A stretch of DNA of 64,000 bases from Neogemmobacter tilapiae (GCF_014652215.1 NZ_BMYJ01000001.1:530734-594733); one strand, 5' to 3'. Positions 46,642-56,376 are shown, counted from the stretch's first letter. The notes: generated from the letters alone by a model not told the origin. Numbers and translations: made by a program.

Positions 46642-46672
46642 CGGGGCCGGCCTTGTGCTGGCCCCGTTTTTT
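46642..46672 (+). terminator. Partial intrinsic terminator between smoE and smoF
   Basis: CGGGGCCGGC (46642-46651) and GCTGGCCCCG (46657-46666), with loop CTTGT and one G-T pair, are followed by TTTTTT. It lies 16 bases after the smoE stop and 30 bases before the smoF start. Read-through would be needed to express the permeases. Confidence 0.85.
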
Positions 46673-46702
46673 CGACCTTCCCCCACATATTGCAGGTGCA
46701 GC

Positions 46703-47575
46703 ATGGCCACCGAACACTCGAAATCTGCCGGAAGGCTGATGGTCTCTCCCGCTGTGGCAGTGCTTCTGATCTGGATGATCGTTCCACTGGCCATGACCAT
46801 TTGGTTCAGCTTTCAACAATATAATCTGCTTTATCCTGATCGCACGGGTTTCGCCGGGATCGAGAACTACTACTACTTTATCACCGACTTCCGCTTTCAA
46901 CCCGCCATCTGGAACACCCTGCGGCTGGTCTTGGGCGTTCTGGCCATCACCACCATCGGCGGCATCCTTCTGGCGCTGCTGCTCGATCAGCCCTTCTGGG
47001 GGCAAGGCATCGTTCGCCTGCTGGTTCTGGCCCCCTTCTTCGTGATGCCCACCGTGTCGGCCCTGGTCTGGCAGAACATGTTCATGGATCCGGTGAATGG
47101 CCTGTTTGCACATATCGCCAAGGCTTTCGGCGGCGACGGCTATGATTTTCTGGGCCAATCGCCGCTGATGTCGATCATCATCATGGTCGCCTGGCAGTGG
47201 CTGCCCTTTGCCACACTGATCTTGCTGACGGCCCTGCAAAGTCTGGACCGCGAACAGATCGAGGCGGCAGAAATGGACGGCGCTTCGGTCTGGTCGCGTT
47301 TCATCTATATCATCCTGCCGCATATGACCCGCGCGATCACCGTGGTCATCCTGATCCAGACGATCTTTATCCTGTCAGTCTATGCCGAAATCCTTGTCAC
47401 CACCAACGGTGGCCCTGGCACCGCCAGTCTGAACCTGCCCTTCCTCGTCTACCTTGCCTCGATCGTCGACAATGACGTGGGCATGGGGGCCGCCGGGGGT
47501 GTCATCGCCATCATCCTTGCCAATATTGTCGCCTTCTTCCTGATGCGCGCCATCGGCAAGAACTTGGAGCATTGA
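46703..47575 (+). CDS. smoF: Polyol ABC transporter permease SmoF
   Basis: This 290-residue MalF-type permease has six helices. The inner-membrane EAA loop at EAAEMDGASVWSRFIYIILPHM contacts the ATPase. The start is taken at MATEHSKSAGRLM (46703); in-frame codons upstream lie in the terminator. It pairs with SmoG to form the channel and is followed by smoG after 3 bases. Confidence 0.9.
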   Translation: MATEHSKSAGRLMVSPAVAVLLIWMIVPLAMTIWFSFQQYNLLYPDRTGFAGIENYYYFITDFRFQPAIWNTLRLVLGVLAITTIGGILLALLLDQPFWGQGIVRLLVLAPFFVMPTVSALVWQNMFMDPVNGLFAHIAKAFGGDGYDFLGQSPLMSIIIMVAWQWLPFATLILLTALQSLDREQIEAAEMDGASVWSRFIYIILPHMTRAITVVILIQTIFILSVYAEILVTTNGGPGTASLNLPFLVYLASIVDNDVGMGAAGGVIAIILANIVAFFLMRAIGKNLEH

Positions 47576-47578
47576 ACC

Positions 47579-48409
47579 ATGCCCCGCCGCATATCCAACA
47601 GCCAGAAGACCATGACCACCGTTGCCGCCTGGACCATCGGCGTGCTGATCTTCTTTCCGATCCTCTGGATCTTTATCCTGTCCTTCAAAGCCGAAGGCGA
47701 TGCCATCGGCACGCCCTTGCACGTGATCTCAAGCGCCTGGACTTTTGATGCCTATGGTGAGGTTCAGGGCCGCTCGGATTACTTCAAGCACTTCTGGAAC
47801 TCTGTCGTGCTGTCGCTGGGTTCCACGCTCATAGGGCTGGCTATCGCCATTCCTGCGGCCTGGTCGATGGCCTTTGTGCCAGGAAAACGGACGAAAGACC
47901 TGCTGATGTGGATGCTTTCGACCAAGATGATGCCCGCCGCCGGGGTTCTGGTGCCGATCTATCTGATCTTCCGCGATCTGGGGCTTTTGGACACCCGCAT
48001 CGGTCTGGTGGCGATCCTGACCTTGGTCAACCTGCCGATCATCGTCTGGATGCTTTACACCTATTTCAAGGAAATCCCCGGTGAGATCCTTGAGGCGGCG
48101 CGGATGGATGGCGCGAGCCTGCGGTCGGAAATTCTTTATGTGCTGACGCCCATGGCCATTCCCGGCATCGCCTCGACCATGCTGCTGAACATCATTCTGG
48201 CTTGGAACGAGGCCTTCTGGACCCTGCGCCTGACGGCCGCCAGTGCGGCACCGCTGACCGCCTTTATCGCCAGCTATTCCAGTCCCGAAGGGCTGTTCTA
48301 CGCCAAACTTTCGGCGGCCAGCGTCATGGCCATCGCCCCAATCCTGATCATGGGCTGGTTCAGCCAGAAACAACTTGTCCGCGGCCTGACCTTCGGCGCG
48401 GTGAAATAG
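47579..48409 (+). CDS. smoG: Polyol ABC transporter permease SmoG
   Basis: This 276-residue MalG-type permease has six helices and an EAA motif ([27 protein letters not shown]). It forms the heterodimeric channel with SmoF. The gene is separated from smoK by 8 bases. Confidence 0.9.
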   Translation: MPRRISNSQKTMTTVAAWTIGVLIFFPILWIFILSFKAEGDAIGTPLHVISSAWTFDAYGEVQGRSDYFKHFWNSVVLSLGSTLIGLAIAIPAAWSMAFVPGKRTKDLLMWMLSTKMMPAAGVLVPIYLIFRDLGLLDTRIGLVAILTLVNLPIIVWMLYTYFKEIPGEILEAARMDGASLRSEILYVLTPMAIPGIASTMLLNIILAWNEAFWTLRLTAASAAPLTAFIASYSSPEGLFYAKLSAASVMAIAPILIMGWFSQKQLVRGLTFGAVK

Positions 48410-48417
48410 AGGCCATC

Positions 48418-49416
48418 ATGGGACAGATCACTCTTTCAAAAGTCGTCAAGCAATTCGGCGAAGTCACCGTCATTCCGCCCTTGGATCTGGAAATCAACGA
48501 AGGGGAATTCGTGGTCTTTGTTGGCCCTTCGGGTTGCGGCAAATCCACCCTTCTGCGGCTGATCGCGGGGCTAGAGGATACGTCGGCCGGTTCTATCACC
48601 ATCGACGGCGTGAACGCGACCGACCTGCCCCCCGCAAAACGTGGGCTGGCCATGGTGTTCCAATCTTACGCGCTGTATCCGCATATGACCGTGCGCAAAA
48701 ACATCGCCTTTCCGCTAAAGATGGCGGGCATGTCGCCGGAAGAACAGGAAAAGCGCGTCAAGGCGGCGGCGGGTGTGTTGAACATGAACAAACTGCTGGA
48801 CCGCCGTCCGGGCCAGCTTTCGGGCGGTCAGCGTCAGCGGGTCGCCATCGGGCGGGCCATCGTACGGGAACCGAAAGCGTTCCTGTTCGACGAACCCTTG
48901 TCAAACCTGGATGCCGCCCTGCGGATGGGAATGCGGCTTGAGATCACCGAACTGCATCAGCGGCTCAAAACGACCATGATCTATGTGACCCATGATCAGG
49001 TCGAGGCGATGACCATGGCCGACAAGATCGTGGTGCTGAATGCCGGTCGGATCGAACAGGCGGGCAGCCCGCTGGAACTGTATAAGAACCCAAAGAACAT
49101 CTTTGTCGCGAGTTTTATCGGCAGCCCCAAGATGAACTTCGTCGGCGGGCAGGTGGCGAAATACCACAACGCCGCCACCATCGGCGTGCGGCCTGAACAT
49201 GTGATGCTCTCCACCTCCAGCGGCCCATGGAAGGGCACGGTGGGCGTGGCCGAACATCTGGGGTCAGATACCTTTGTGCATGTGAACACCGAAGAGGCCG
49301 GCACGATCACCGCGCGGATCAGTGGCGAGGTGGTGGTGAAACATGGCGACACCGTCTGGCTGACGCCGATGCCCGACAAGATCTATCGCTTTGACGCCGA
49401 AGGGGTGGCGATCTGA
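48418..49416 (+). CDS. smoK: Polyol ABC transporter ATP-binding protein SmoK
   Basis: The 332-residue MalK/UgpC-type ATPase has Walker [11 protein letters not shown]-loop [11 protein letters not shown], signature [16 protein letters not shown], Walker [14 protein letters not shown] and H-loop [11 protein letters not shown]-terminal TOBE domain ends near KIYRFDAEG. It energises polyol uptake through SmoFG. The frame is open far upstream through smoG, but [13 protein letters not shown] at 48418 is the family start. Confidence 0.92.
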   Translation: MGQITLSKVVKQFGEVTVIPPLDLEINEGEFVVFVGPSGCGKSTLLRLIAGLEDTSAGSITIDGVNATDLPPAKRGLAMVFQSYALYPHMTVRKNIAFPLKMAGMSPEEQEKRVKAAAGVLNMNKLLDRRPGQLSGGQRQRVAIGRAIVREPKAFLFDEPLSNLDAALRMGMRLEITELHQRLKTTMIYVTHDQVEAMTMADKIVVLNAGRIEQAGSPLELYKNPKNIFVASFIGSPKMNFVGGQVAKYHNAATIGVRPEHVMLSTSSGPWKGTVGVAEHLGSDTFVHVNTEEAGTITARISGEVVVKHGDTVWLTPMPDKIYRFDAEGVAI

Positions 49417-49455
49417 TCGCCCTCCCCCAGAACATCCTAAAGAAAGACCCTTGCC

Positions 49456-50886
49456 ATGACTGCATCCGCCCAAGAACCCAGCTATGACCGGGCCTCACTG
49501 AAACCCGGCATCGTCCATATAGGACTTGGCAACTTTCATCGGGCGCATATGGCCGTCTATCTGGACGATCTGTTTGCGCTGGATGAAGGCCATGACTGGG
49601 CCATTCTTGGTGCGGGGGTGCGGCCTGCCGATGCCCGCATGCGCGATGCCATGCGGGGGCAGGATTGTCTGTCGACGGTGATCGAACTGGATCCGAAAGG
49701 CCCCAGCGCCCGCCGCATCGGTTCGATGATCGACTTTCTGCCGGTCGAGGCGGACAACGCGGCCCTGATCAAGGCCATGTCGCAGCCCGAAATCCGCATC
49801 GTCAGCCTGACGGTGACGGAAGGCGGTTATTTCCTGAACCCGCAGGGCGGGTTCGACACGACCCATCCCGAGATCAAGGCCGATGCTGCCAATCCGCACC
49901 GCACAGCCTTTGGCGCGATCATTGCGGCCCTGAAAGCGCGGCGGGCGGCGGGGATTCCGCCCTTTACGGTGATGTCCTGCGACAACCTACCGGGCAACGG
50001 CCATGTCACCCATACCACCGTCACCGGCCTTGCGCGCTTGTCCGACCCTGCAATGGCCGACTGGATCGACGCGAATGTCGCCTTTCCGAACGGCATGGTG
50101 GACCGGATCACCCCCGCCACCGGCCCCTTGGAACGTGCCTTGGCGGGGGAGTTCGGTCAGGCCGATGATCCGGTGCCCGTGACCTGCGAACCCTTCCGCC
50201 AATGGGTGCTGGAGGACAACTTCCCCCAAGGCCGCCCCGCGTTGGAAAAGGTGGGCGTCACCTTCACCGATCAGGTCCATGCGTTTGAGATGATGAAGAT
50301 CCGCATCCTGAATGGCGGCCATGCCATCATCGCCTATCCTTCGGCGCTGATGGATCTGACGCTGGTGCATGAGGCGATGGCCGATCCGCTGATCCGCGCC
50401 TTTTTGACCAGGCTGGAAAATGACGAAATCCTGCCCCATGTCCCGCCGGTGCCCGGCACCAATCTGGGCTGGTACCGCGATCTGATCATCGACCGCTTTT
50501 CCAACCCGCGGATTGCCGACACCACCGCCCGCCTTTGTCTGGACGGATCGAACCGCCAGCCGAAATTCATCGTCCCTTCGATCCGCGACAATCTGGCGGC
50601 AGGGACACTGCCCGAGGGCCTGATCCTGTTGTCCGCCTTCTGGTGCCACTACTGCGCAGGCCAGACCGACAGCGGTGCACCGATCCCGCCCAACGATCCG
50701 AATTGGGATGATCTGCAAGACCGCGCCCGCCGCGCCAAGGCCGATCCGATGGCTTGGCTGGGCATGGAAACCGTCTATGGCGATCTGGGTCAGAATGCTG
50801 CCCTGCGCGACCGCTTCGCCGCCCGCCTAGCGGAAGTCGCCCGCGATGGCACCGCCGCCACGCTGCGCCGCTATCTGGGCCTGTAA
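49456..50886 (+). CDS. mtlK: Long-chain polyol (mannitol/arabitol-type) dehydrogenase
   Basis: This 476-residue NAD-dependent long-chain polyol dehydrogenase has an N-terminal Rossmann segment (PGIVHIGLGNFHRAHMAVYLDDL). The catalytic core contains NGGHAIIAYPSALMD and the conserved DNLPGNGHVT. It oxidises mannitol, D-arabitol or D-sorbitol to the ketose. It follows smoK by 39 bases. The sorbitol dehydrogenase and xylulokinase genes that accompany mtlK in the described Rhodobacter operon are absent from this window. Confidence 0.9.
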   Translation: MTASAQEPSYDRASLKPGIVHIGLGNFHRAHMAVYLDDLFALDEGHDWAILGAGVRPADARMRDAMRGQDCLSTVIELDPKGPSARRIGSMIDFLPVEADNAALIKAMSQPEIRIVSLTVTEGGYFLNPQGGFDTTHPEIKADAANPHRTAFGAIIAALKARRAAGIPPFTVMSCDNLPGNGHVTHTTVTGLARLSDPAMADWIDANVAFPNGMVDRITPATGPLERALAGEFGQADDPVPVTCEPFRQWVLEDNFPQGRPALEKVGVTFTDQVHAFEMMKIRILNGGHAIIAYPSALMDLTLVHEAMADPLIRAFLTRLENDEILPHVPPVPGTNLGWYRDLIIDRFSNPRIADTTARLCLDGSNRQPKFIVPSIRDNLAAGTLPEGLILLSAFWCHYCAGQTDSGAPIPPNDPNWDDLQDRARRAKADPMAWLGMETVYGDLGQNAALRDRFAARLAEVARDGTAATLRRYLGL

Positions 50887-50893
50887 TTTCGGA

Positions 50894-50928
50894 AAACATC
50901 CCCGGCACTCCCCGCCGTGGGGATGTTT
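50894..50928 (+). terminator. Stem-loop ending the polyol operon
   Basis: AAACATCCCC (50894-50903) and GGGGATGTTT (50919-50928) form a 10-bp stem with GC pairs at the loop end, starting 8 bases after mtlK. The following bases are only moderately T-rich. Confidence 0.65.
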
Positions 50929-50991
50929 CCATCTTGTCCCTGCATCCCTTGCGCGCCACTCTTGCAACCGCAAGCAAGAGGCAGGGGCAAG

Positions 50992-52176
50992 ATGAACCAA
51001 AAGACCGACCGTCAGACCCGTGGAAGTCTGCTTTGGCGCAGTCTGGGGCCGGTTCTACCACCTGCACGTCCCGCAGAGACCATCAGGGCCGCAAGCGGTG
51101 CCCTAATAGCTACGGCGCTGTTGGCGCTGAGCTTCGCTATGGCTGCCCCAAATCTGCCTCTGCCAGCCAGTCTGACCTTGATCGCCCCATTTGGGGCCAG
51201 TGCCGTCCTGCTTTTCGCCGTGCCCAACAGCCCCCTCGCCCAGCCTTGGTCGGCGCTGGTGGGCAATGTTTTGGCCGCGCTTATCGGGGTGGCGGTAGTC
51301 AAGGTGTTTGATGATCCCAATCTTCGGATCGTTGTCGCTCTTGGCCTGACCATTCCGATGACTATTCTGGCCCGTGCCGTGCATCCGCCCGCCGGGGCGG
51401 TGGCTATGACGGCTGCGCTGTCCCCCGAACTGGTCGACACGCTGGGTTTTGGCTTTGCGGCCGCCCCCGTCGGCCTGGGCACCCTTATCCTGATCGTTCT
51501 GGCAATGGTCTGGGCCCGGCTGAGCGGCAGGCACTATCCCTTTCGCGTCTATCATGCCCCCGGGCCCTTTGGCACGGCTGATGCCCCGCCCACGGAACGT
51601 CTCGGTCTGTCGGAAAGTGAGCTGACCGCCATTCTGGACAGCTACCGCCAGTCGTTGAACCTCGGTGTCGAAGATCTGGCGCGGCTTATCGGTGCGGCGG
51701 AAATTCAAGCGGCAACGCATCGCACGGGGCCTTTGACAGCGGCAGACATCATGTCGCGCGACCTAGTGACCGTCAGCCCCGAGACCTCGCTGGACGAGGT
51801 GGCCGGGATCTTTCGCCGCCACGGATTTACTTCGCTGCCGGTCGTTGGCCCAGAAATGCGGTTCTTTGGTGTGATCTTTCAGATTCACCTGATCCGGCAG
51901 GCCCGCGAAGATGCGTTTAGACTGGAAACCCGCTTTGCCGCAGCCATGCGCCGCTTGACCGGAAGCCCCGGCGAAGGTGGCGCGAAACGGGCGGGCGACA
52001 TTATGGCGGTGGCCAACCCCCGCGCGACCCCAACGACACCCGTTGCTGCCCTGCTGCCGCAGCTGGCGGACGGGCATTGCGATGCGGTGCCTGTCTTGTC
52101 CAAGGGTCGTATCGTGGGCATCGTCACCCGCACCGACATGATTGCGGCTCTCGCTCGGCAGAGCTTGACCGCGTAA
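50992..52176 (+). CDS. HPP-family membrane protein with tandem CBS domains
   Basis: The product has 394 residues. An HPP integral-membrane domain of four hydrophobic helices (about 35-180) includes LIAPFGASAVLLFAVPNSPLAQPW and AVHPPAGAVAM, the HPP motif. A CBS pair (about 245-385) follows: TAADIMSRDLVTVSPETSLDEV and AGDIMAVANPRATPTTPV. HPP proteins are linked to nitrite transport in plastids and cyanobacteria; CBS pairs bind adenine nucleotides. Thus nucleotide-regulated transport is inferred. ATG 50992 with GAGGCAGGGG upstream is the chosen start. Confidence 0.85.
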   Translation: MNQKTDRQTRGSLLWRSLGPVLPPARPAETIRAASGALIATALLALSFAMAAPNLPLPASLTLIAPFGASAVLLFAVPNSPLAQPWSALVGNVLAALIGVAVVKVFDDPNLRIVVALGLTIPMTILARAVHPPAGAVAMTAALSPELVDTLGFGFAAAPVGLGTLILIVLAMVWARLSGRHYPFRVYHAPGPFGTADAPPTERLGLSESELTAILDSYRQSLNLGVEDLARLIGAAEIQAATHRTGPLTAADIMSRDLVTVSPETSLDEVAGIFRRHGFTSLPVVGPEMRFFGVIFQIHLIRQAREDAFRLETRFAAAMRRLTGSPGEGGAKRAGDIMAVANPRATPTTPVAALLPQLADGHCDAVPVLSKGRIVGIVTRTDMIAALARQSLTA

Positions 52177-52190
52177 GCCCCAAAAAGGCA

Positions 52191-52224
52191 AACGGCGCGG
52201 GGTTGCACCCGCGCCGTTCTTTTC
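52191..52224. terminator. Bidirectional intrinsic terminator
   Basis: AACGGCGCGGG and CCCGCGCCGTT give an 11-bp perfect stem, followed by CTTTTC on the plus strand and GCCTTTTT on the minus strand. It lies between the convergent HPP-CBS and YciC-like genes. Confidence 0.88.
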
Positions 52225-52239
52225 ATGCAGGCCGACCGT

Positions 52240-53013
52240 TTAGTCAAAGACTGCCGCGATGTCACGCACGCTGGTGCCTTCTTTGATTTCCCGCAGGCGG
52301 GCATAAATCAGCGCGACGAGAATACTACCCAGACCATAGGTTACGGCCGAAAGCAGCCCCATCACGATCAAGGCACCGACGATCCCTGTCGATCCGGCAA
52401 TCAGGCCGATGACAAAGCCTGCCACCAACTGAATGACAAAGTTGCAAATCCCCATCAGGATCACAGCGCCCACAATCGGCCAACGATATTCGCGGGTCAG
52501 TTCCACGCTGCGCCCCAGGCCGCCGAAGCCCACCTTTTCAATGATCACCGCCGCGGGCATGACCGAAAAGACGGCATAGACCCAAAGGCCCGGAATGATC
52601 AACGCAAGGGTGGCGATCCCTGCCGCGAGACCCGCCACAAAGCTCAGCACCGTCAGCGGCACAATCACCGCCAAAGCGGGGGCGATATAGGCCATCGGCG
52701 TCACGGGCTTGCCCAATTTCGCGTCATAGGCCAGTTGGATCAGCAAACCGGTCGTAACACCGGCCAAGGCAATCTGGATCACCGCCGATAGGATGACCAT
52801 CGGGATGCTGATGTCGCCCGGACTGACGGACCCTGCCCCCAGCGTCACACCCCAACCCACCAAAAGGCCGCTGATGACCAAGCCAAGCAGGGTTGGGCCC
52901 AATGCGAGAACTACGACTGAGAGGATGTTGCGGCCAAGAATGGAAAAGCTTTCGCTGATGATGCTGCCCACGCCCAAGGGCTGTGGGGCCTGAAATGTTG
53001 TGCTGTCTGTCAT
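52240..53013 (-). CDS. YciC-like/glycerophosphodiesterase-membrane-domain-like integral membrane protein
   Basis: This 257-residue protein has about six hydrophobic segments. An N-terminal amphipathic stretch (LGVGSIISESFSILGRNILSV) precedes them. The conserved VEKVGFGGLGRSVELTREYRWPIVGAVILMGI is typical of a broad group of uncharacterised membrane proteins annotated as YciC or GDPD membrane domain. The function is unknown. It ends at a strong terminator and lies downstream of the RDD gene in the same direction, with a gap of about 150 bases, so it is probably a separate unit. Confidence 0.7.
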   Translation of the reverse strand: MTDSTTFQAPQPLGVGSIISESFSILGRNILSVVVLALGPTLLGLVISGLLVGWGVTLGAGSVSPGDISIPMVILSAVIQIALAGVTTGLLIQLAYDAKLGKPVTPMAYIAPALAVIVPLTVLSFVAGLAAGIATLALIIPGLWVYAVFSVMPAAVIIEKVGFGGLGRSVELTREYRWPIVGAVILMGICNFVIQLVAGFVIGLIAGSTGIVGALIVMGLLSAVTYGLGSILVALIYARLREIKEGTSVRDIAAVFD

Positions 53014-53166
53014 GTTGGTCCCCGGTTCCGGTTTCTTGTTATCCTTCTGGCCTGCTTATGCCCGGTTCCATCCGGCAAAAGGTTCAGCCTAGGCCGTAGA
53101 AAAGGTGAAACACGGCTTTGTGACAAGCGAATAACGCGAGTGTCGATGGATTTTTGAACGGAATGA

Positions 53167-54093
53167 TCAATCTGCCGCGTCAACATGCCTAGCATGGTGC
53201 TTGTCGGCCCGGCGTTCGCCGAACAATTGCCTTTGTTCCAGATGCGCCCGCTGCGCGCTGTAAAAAGCCCGCAGAAAGGCATCCTGATCAGCGACAGGCA
53301 CGGGATCGGCATAGTGGATCTTGCGACGAATCTTTTCGATGATTGCCCCCACGGTCGCGCGGTGGTTCACGTAATTCGCCCCCGTCATCGCTGTACTGGG
53401 CGCGCGCAAAAGCCCCTCGAGTGTCTGCAATTCAAAGGCCCCATAATGGTCCAGCTGATGGGCCAAAAAGATGAAACCCGGCGCATCGGCCCGGTGCAGT
53501 ACAGGGTCAGCGCGCGCAAGGTCGGGCATCAGTATCGGTTGCGGCAAGTGGATCACATGGGTCCCCGCCAGAAGGTCGCCCAACCGTTGCCGCCAGCGAC
53601 TTAGCAGGGGAATTGCCAAAGCCATCGCGACCCAAGCCAGCGCCATAAAGGACGAAACAGGACTGGCGCTGTCCAGCATGAGCACCAATGTTCCGGGAAG
53701 AAATATCTCCGCCTCTTTCATCAAATTTCGCAGAACGACGGCATGGGTCGTCAGTGATCCACCGTCATGCGCAACAACCTTGATCTTCATCAACCGCTTG
53801 CCCAAGGTCTGGCCGTTCCACAGCAACTCGGCCAAAATATAGTAAGGCACTCGCAGGAGGAAGAACAGCAAAGCCCCGATGGCAAATAAGGTGTCGGGAG
53901 AGGTCAGACGCAGAAACCCAAGGACAATCAACAAACAGATCGCCGCGATAAAGGTGATCAGAATGTCGGTCAGCTGTGCCGCCATACGGACCCCAACACC
54001 CGCCACCTTCAGCCGGATCGGTACGCCTTCGGGTGGCAAAACCAGGTCAGGCGAAGGCATTTCCTGCGACGGGTTGCGCCGAAACAATCTCAC
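53167..54093 (-). CDS. RDD-family membrane protein (MoxR cluster)
   Basis: The protein has about 308 residues. An N-terminal RDD domain with three helices (VRMAAQLTDILITFIAAICLL, LLFFLLRVPYYILAELLWNG, ...GKRLMKIKVVAHDGG) is followed by a 110-residue cytoplasmic C-terminal domain without recognised motifs. The GTG at 54093 overlaps the SpoIIM stop (GTGA) and is preceded by GGGGGCGA, so I prefer it over ATG 54123. It is the last gene of the overlapping cluster. RDD members may be transporters or Na+/H+ antiporters. Confidence 0.78.
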   Translation of the reverse strand: MRLFRRNPSQEMPSPDLVLPPEGVPIRLKVAGVGVRMAAQLTDILITFIAAICLLIVLGFLRLTSPDTLFAIGALLFFLLRVPYYILAELLWNGQTLGKRLMKIKVVAHDGGSLTTHAVVLRNLMKEAEIFLPGTLVLMLDSASPVSSFMALAWVAMALAIPLLSRWRQRLGDLLAGTHVIHLPQPILMPDLARADPVLHRADAPGFIFLAHQLDHYGAFELQTLEGLLRAPSTAMTGANYVNHRATVGAIIEKIRRKIHYADPVPVADQDAFLRAFYSAQRAHLEQRQLFGERRADKHHARHVDAAD

Positions 54094-55091
54094 ACTCGCC
54101 CCCTTCCACCGAAAATGAACCATGCCAACCAAGAAGCGCCGATCCCCCATCCCAAGGCCAGCCGCATTGTACGGTCCTGCACCAGTTGCCGGGCAAAGCC
54201 TTCCAGCAAGGCCGCGACCACCAGCATGAGCGCAGCAACCAGCGCCAGCTTTACGGCATCCCGACCGGCCAAGCGCAACGCCTCCCTCCGGCTATGATCG
54301 CCGGGAAAAAGCACTGCGGCCCCCAGTTGCAGGCCACCGCCGCAGGCGATGCAGATGGCCGATAGCTCTGTTACCCCATGAACGGAAAGCCAGCCTGCGA
54401 TATCCCAGCCGAGCCCCCGGTCCACATGCAGTCCGACAAAGGCGCCAACGACGATCCCGTTGTAAAAGGTTAGCAGAATTGCGGGTGCGCAGGCAAAAAC
54501 ACCCAAACCAAAGACAAAGATTGCGATCCGGGTGTTGTGCGAAAACAGGAAGGTGGCAAAGGCCCCTAGACCAGAGCGATCCGGCATCGCGTCATAGATG
54601 TAGCTACGCAATTCGGCGGTCGACGCATCGGGCCCTCGCCCATCGCCCAACGAAGGTGGCATAAAAACATAATACCAAGCTGGACTCTCGATGAATAGTA
54701 GGAAGCCCGCTAAAGCCCCCAACCCCATGCAAAGAAAACCCAAAGCAACGAACTTCCAAGAACGTCGCATGGCTTGCGGCGCTGACCGCACGAAGAACCG
54801 ATGGATCAGCCCGCCCAGTCTTTCTTGCGGGGCGTGAACGCAAAGATAGGCCCGCGCCGTCAGCGCCTCCAGATAATCCAGTAGCGCCCTGTCTAGACTG
54901 ATTTCCCGCGCGATCGCCAGAGAGGTGGTGACCCGCCGATAGGCGGCAGCCAAATCGCGCGCCTCGGTGAAGGCCATGTTCTGAAGGCCTTGTGTTTCGG
55001 CCCGTGCGACCAGCGCCTCTAGGCGGCGCCAGTCCTCTTCACGCTCGCTGCGAAACCGGGCTGAACGGATCATCACACGCTGTTGCAGCAT
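54090..55091 (-). CDS. Stage II sporulation protein M-like (SpoIIM) membrane protein
   Basis: This 333-residue protein has an N-terminal soluble helical part (about 1-100). The SpoIIM/DUF95 membrane domain with five or six helices follows: FLFSHNTRIAIFVFGLGVFACAPAILLTFYNGIVVGAFVGLH and HGVTELSAICIACGGGLQLG. In sporeformers SpoIIM assists engulfment; in non-sporulating bacteria with MoxR/DUF58 clusters its role is unknown. The start overlaps the DUF58 stop by one base (TGATG) and the stop overlaps the RDD start. Confidence 0.83.
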   Translation of the reverse strand: MLQQRVMIRSARFRSEREEDWRRLEALVARAETQGLQNMAFTEARDLAAAYRRVTTSLAIAREISLDRALLDYLEALTARAYLCVHAPQERLGGLIHRFFVRSAPQAMRRSWKFVALGFLCMGLGALAGFLLFIESPAWYYVFMPPSLGDGRGPDASTAELRSYIYDAMPDRSGLGAFATFLFSHNTRIAIFVFGLGVFACAPAILLTFYNGIVVGAFVGLHVDRGLGWDIAGWLSVHGVTELSAICIACGGGLQLGAAVLFPGDHSRREALRLAGRDAVKLALVAALMLVVAALLEGFARQLVQDRTMRLALGWGIGASWLAWFIFGGRGRV

Positions 55092-56359
55092 CAGATCAGA
55101 TCCCTTGCCTTGATTTCCAAATAGGCCGAGATCAGCTGCGCCGTCACCATACCGGGCTTGGCGTCTACGATGGTCACCCCCATGCGCGTCAATTGCTCCA
55201 ACACCAGTCGCCGTTCCACGATGGCCTGATTGGCGGCCACAAGTGACGCCACCCCATCCAGATCCTCGGGGCCGGTCTCGATCAATGCCTCGGTCTCGGG
55301 GTCGCGCAGGGTAACAAAGATCACCAGATGCCGTTTGGCCAAAAGCCCAATGTTTTCCACCATCAGGGCGGCCGAGGTCGTATCGATGAAATCTGTAAAG
55401 ACAATGATCAAGCTGCGCTTTGGCGTGCGCGCATTCAGCTCGGTCAGGGCCAGCGTGTGGTTCGTCTCGCGACCGACATAGGACAAATCGGCCGTCCAGC
55501 TTCGCAACCTCGCAAAGGCCTGCCGACCGGGTTGCGGCGACACAAAGATTCGGGGCCTTGCGTCATAGCTGAAATAGCCCACCAGATCGCCACCGATGGC
55601 TGCGGCCCAAGCCACGGACAGTGCTGCTGTGGTCGCATGGTCAATCTTGGGAAGTCCAGCGATTTCCTCGCGCATCAGATAGCCGTTGTCCAAGGCCAGA
55701 ATGACATGGTGATTTCGCTCTGCCCGCAATTCCCGTGCAACAAGCGCCCGACGTCGAGCGGAACGTTTCCAGTCGATGGTCTTGACGTCCATACCTTTCA
55801 CAAAGTCGCGCAGTTGGTGAAACTCTGACCCTTCGCCAATCGCCCGGTTTTCCTTGACGCCGTAAAGGGTCGACATGACCGTTGTTGTGATCTGACCAGA
55901 TTGCACAGGCCGCACATTAGGAACCACTCGGACGGCCACCGCCATCCCCAGTTTTGCTCCGAACTCGAACAACGACAGGCGCGAGGGCCAGCGCAGCCAA
56001 AGATTGTCCAGCCGCCAAATGCCGCGTCGGACCGCGCGGAACCGAATTTTCGCCCGCCCTTCAGCAAAAGCAACGACGGAGGCGCCGGTCAGCCCCTCGG
56101 GCCAATCCAGTAAGCCCGTCAGACCCGCGGGATGGGGCTGAATCGAAAGGTCGATAGACGCCTCTTCGCCCACGAAAACCTCTGCTGGCACCCGCAAATC
56201 CAAGGCCTTGCGCCGTCCCTGCGCCATTGAAAATGCAAGGTCGGCCAGTGCCACTCCACCCAGAACCGTCCAAGGGAGCCATGCCAAATCACGCAAGACC
56301 CCGCCCCAGATCAGTCCAAGGGCCGAGACCACTAAGGTGCCAGACGCCCCCCACAGCAA
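55091..56359 (-). CDS. DUF58 (vWA-like) protein
   Basis: The 422-residue protein has two N-terminal helices, an immunoglobulin-like segment and the DUF58 core (EFHQLRDFVKGMDVKTIDWKRSARRRALVARELRAERNHHVILALDNG). A C-terminal metal-binding vWA-like fold contains IIVFTDFIDTTSAALM. DUF58 proteins are the usual partners of MoxR ATPases. No ATG or GTG is available near the expected N-terminus. TTG 56359 is used here, but homologues often begin with [14 protein letters not shown] sequence, so initiation at a CTG/ATC overlapping the moxR stop (56377-56380) is also possible. Confidence 0.82.
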   Translation of the reverse strand: MLWGASGTLVVSALGLIWGGVLRDLAWLPWTVLGGVALADLAFSMAQGRRKALDLRVPAEVFVGEEASIDLSIQPHPAGLTGLLDWPEGLTGASVVAFAEGRAKIRFRAVRRGIWRLDNLWLRWPSRLSLFEFGAKLGMAVAVRVVPNVRPVQSGQITTTVMSTLYGVKENRAIGEGSEFHQLRDFVKGMDVKTIDWKRSARRRALVARELRAERNHHVILALDNGYLMREEIAGLPKIDHATTAALSVAWAAAIGGDLVGYFSYDARPRIFVSPQPGRQAFARLRSWTADLSYVGRETNHTLALTELNARTPKRSLIIVFTDFIDTTSAALMVENIGLLAKRHLVIFVTLRDPETEALIETGPEDLDGVASLVAANQAIVERRLVLEQLTRMGVTIVDAKPGMVTAQLISAYLEIKARDLI

Positions 56360-56376
56360 ACGGACAGATGGCCGGA

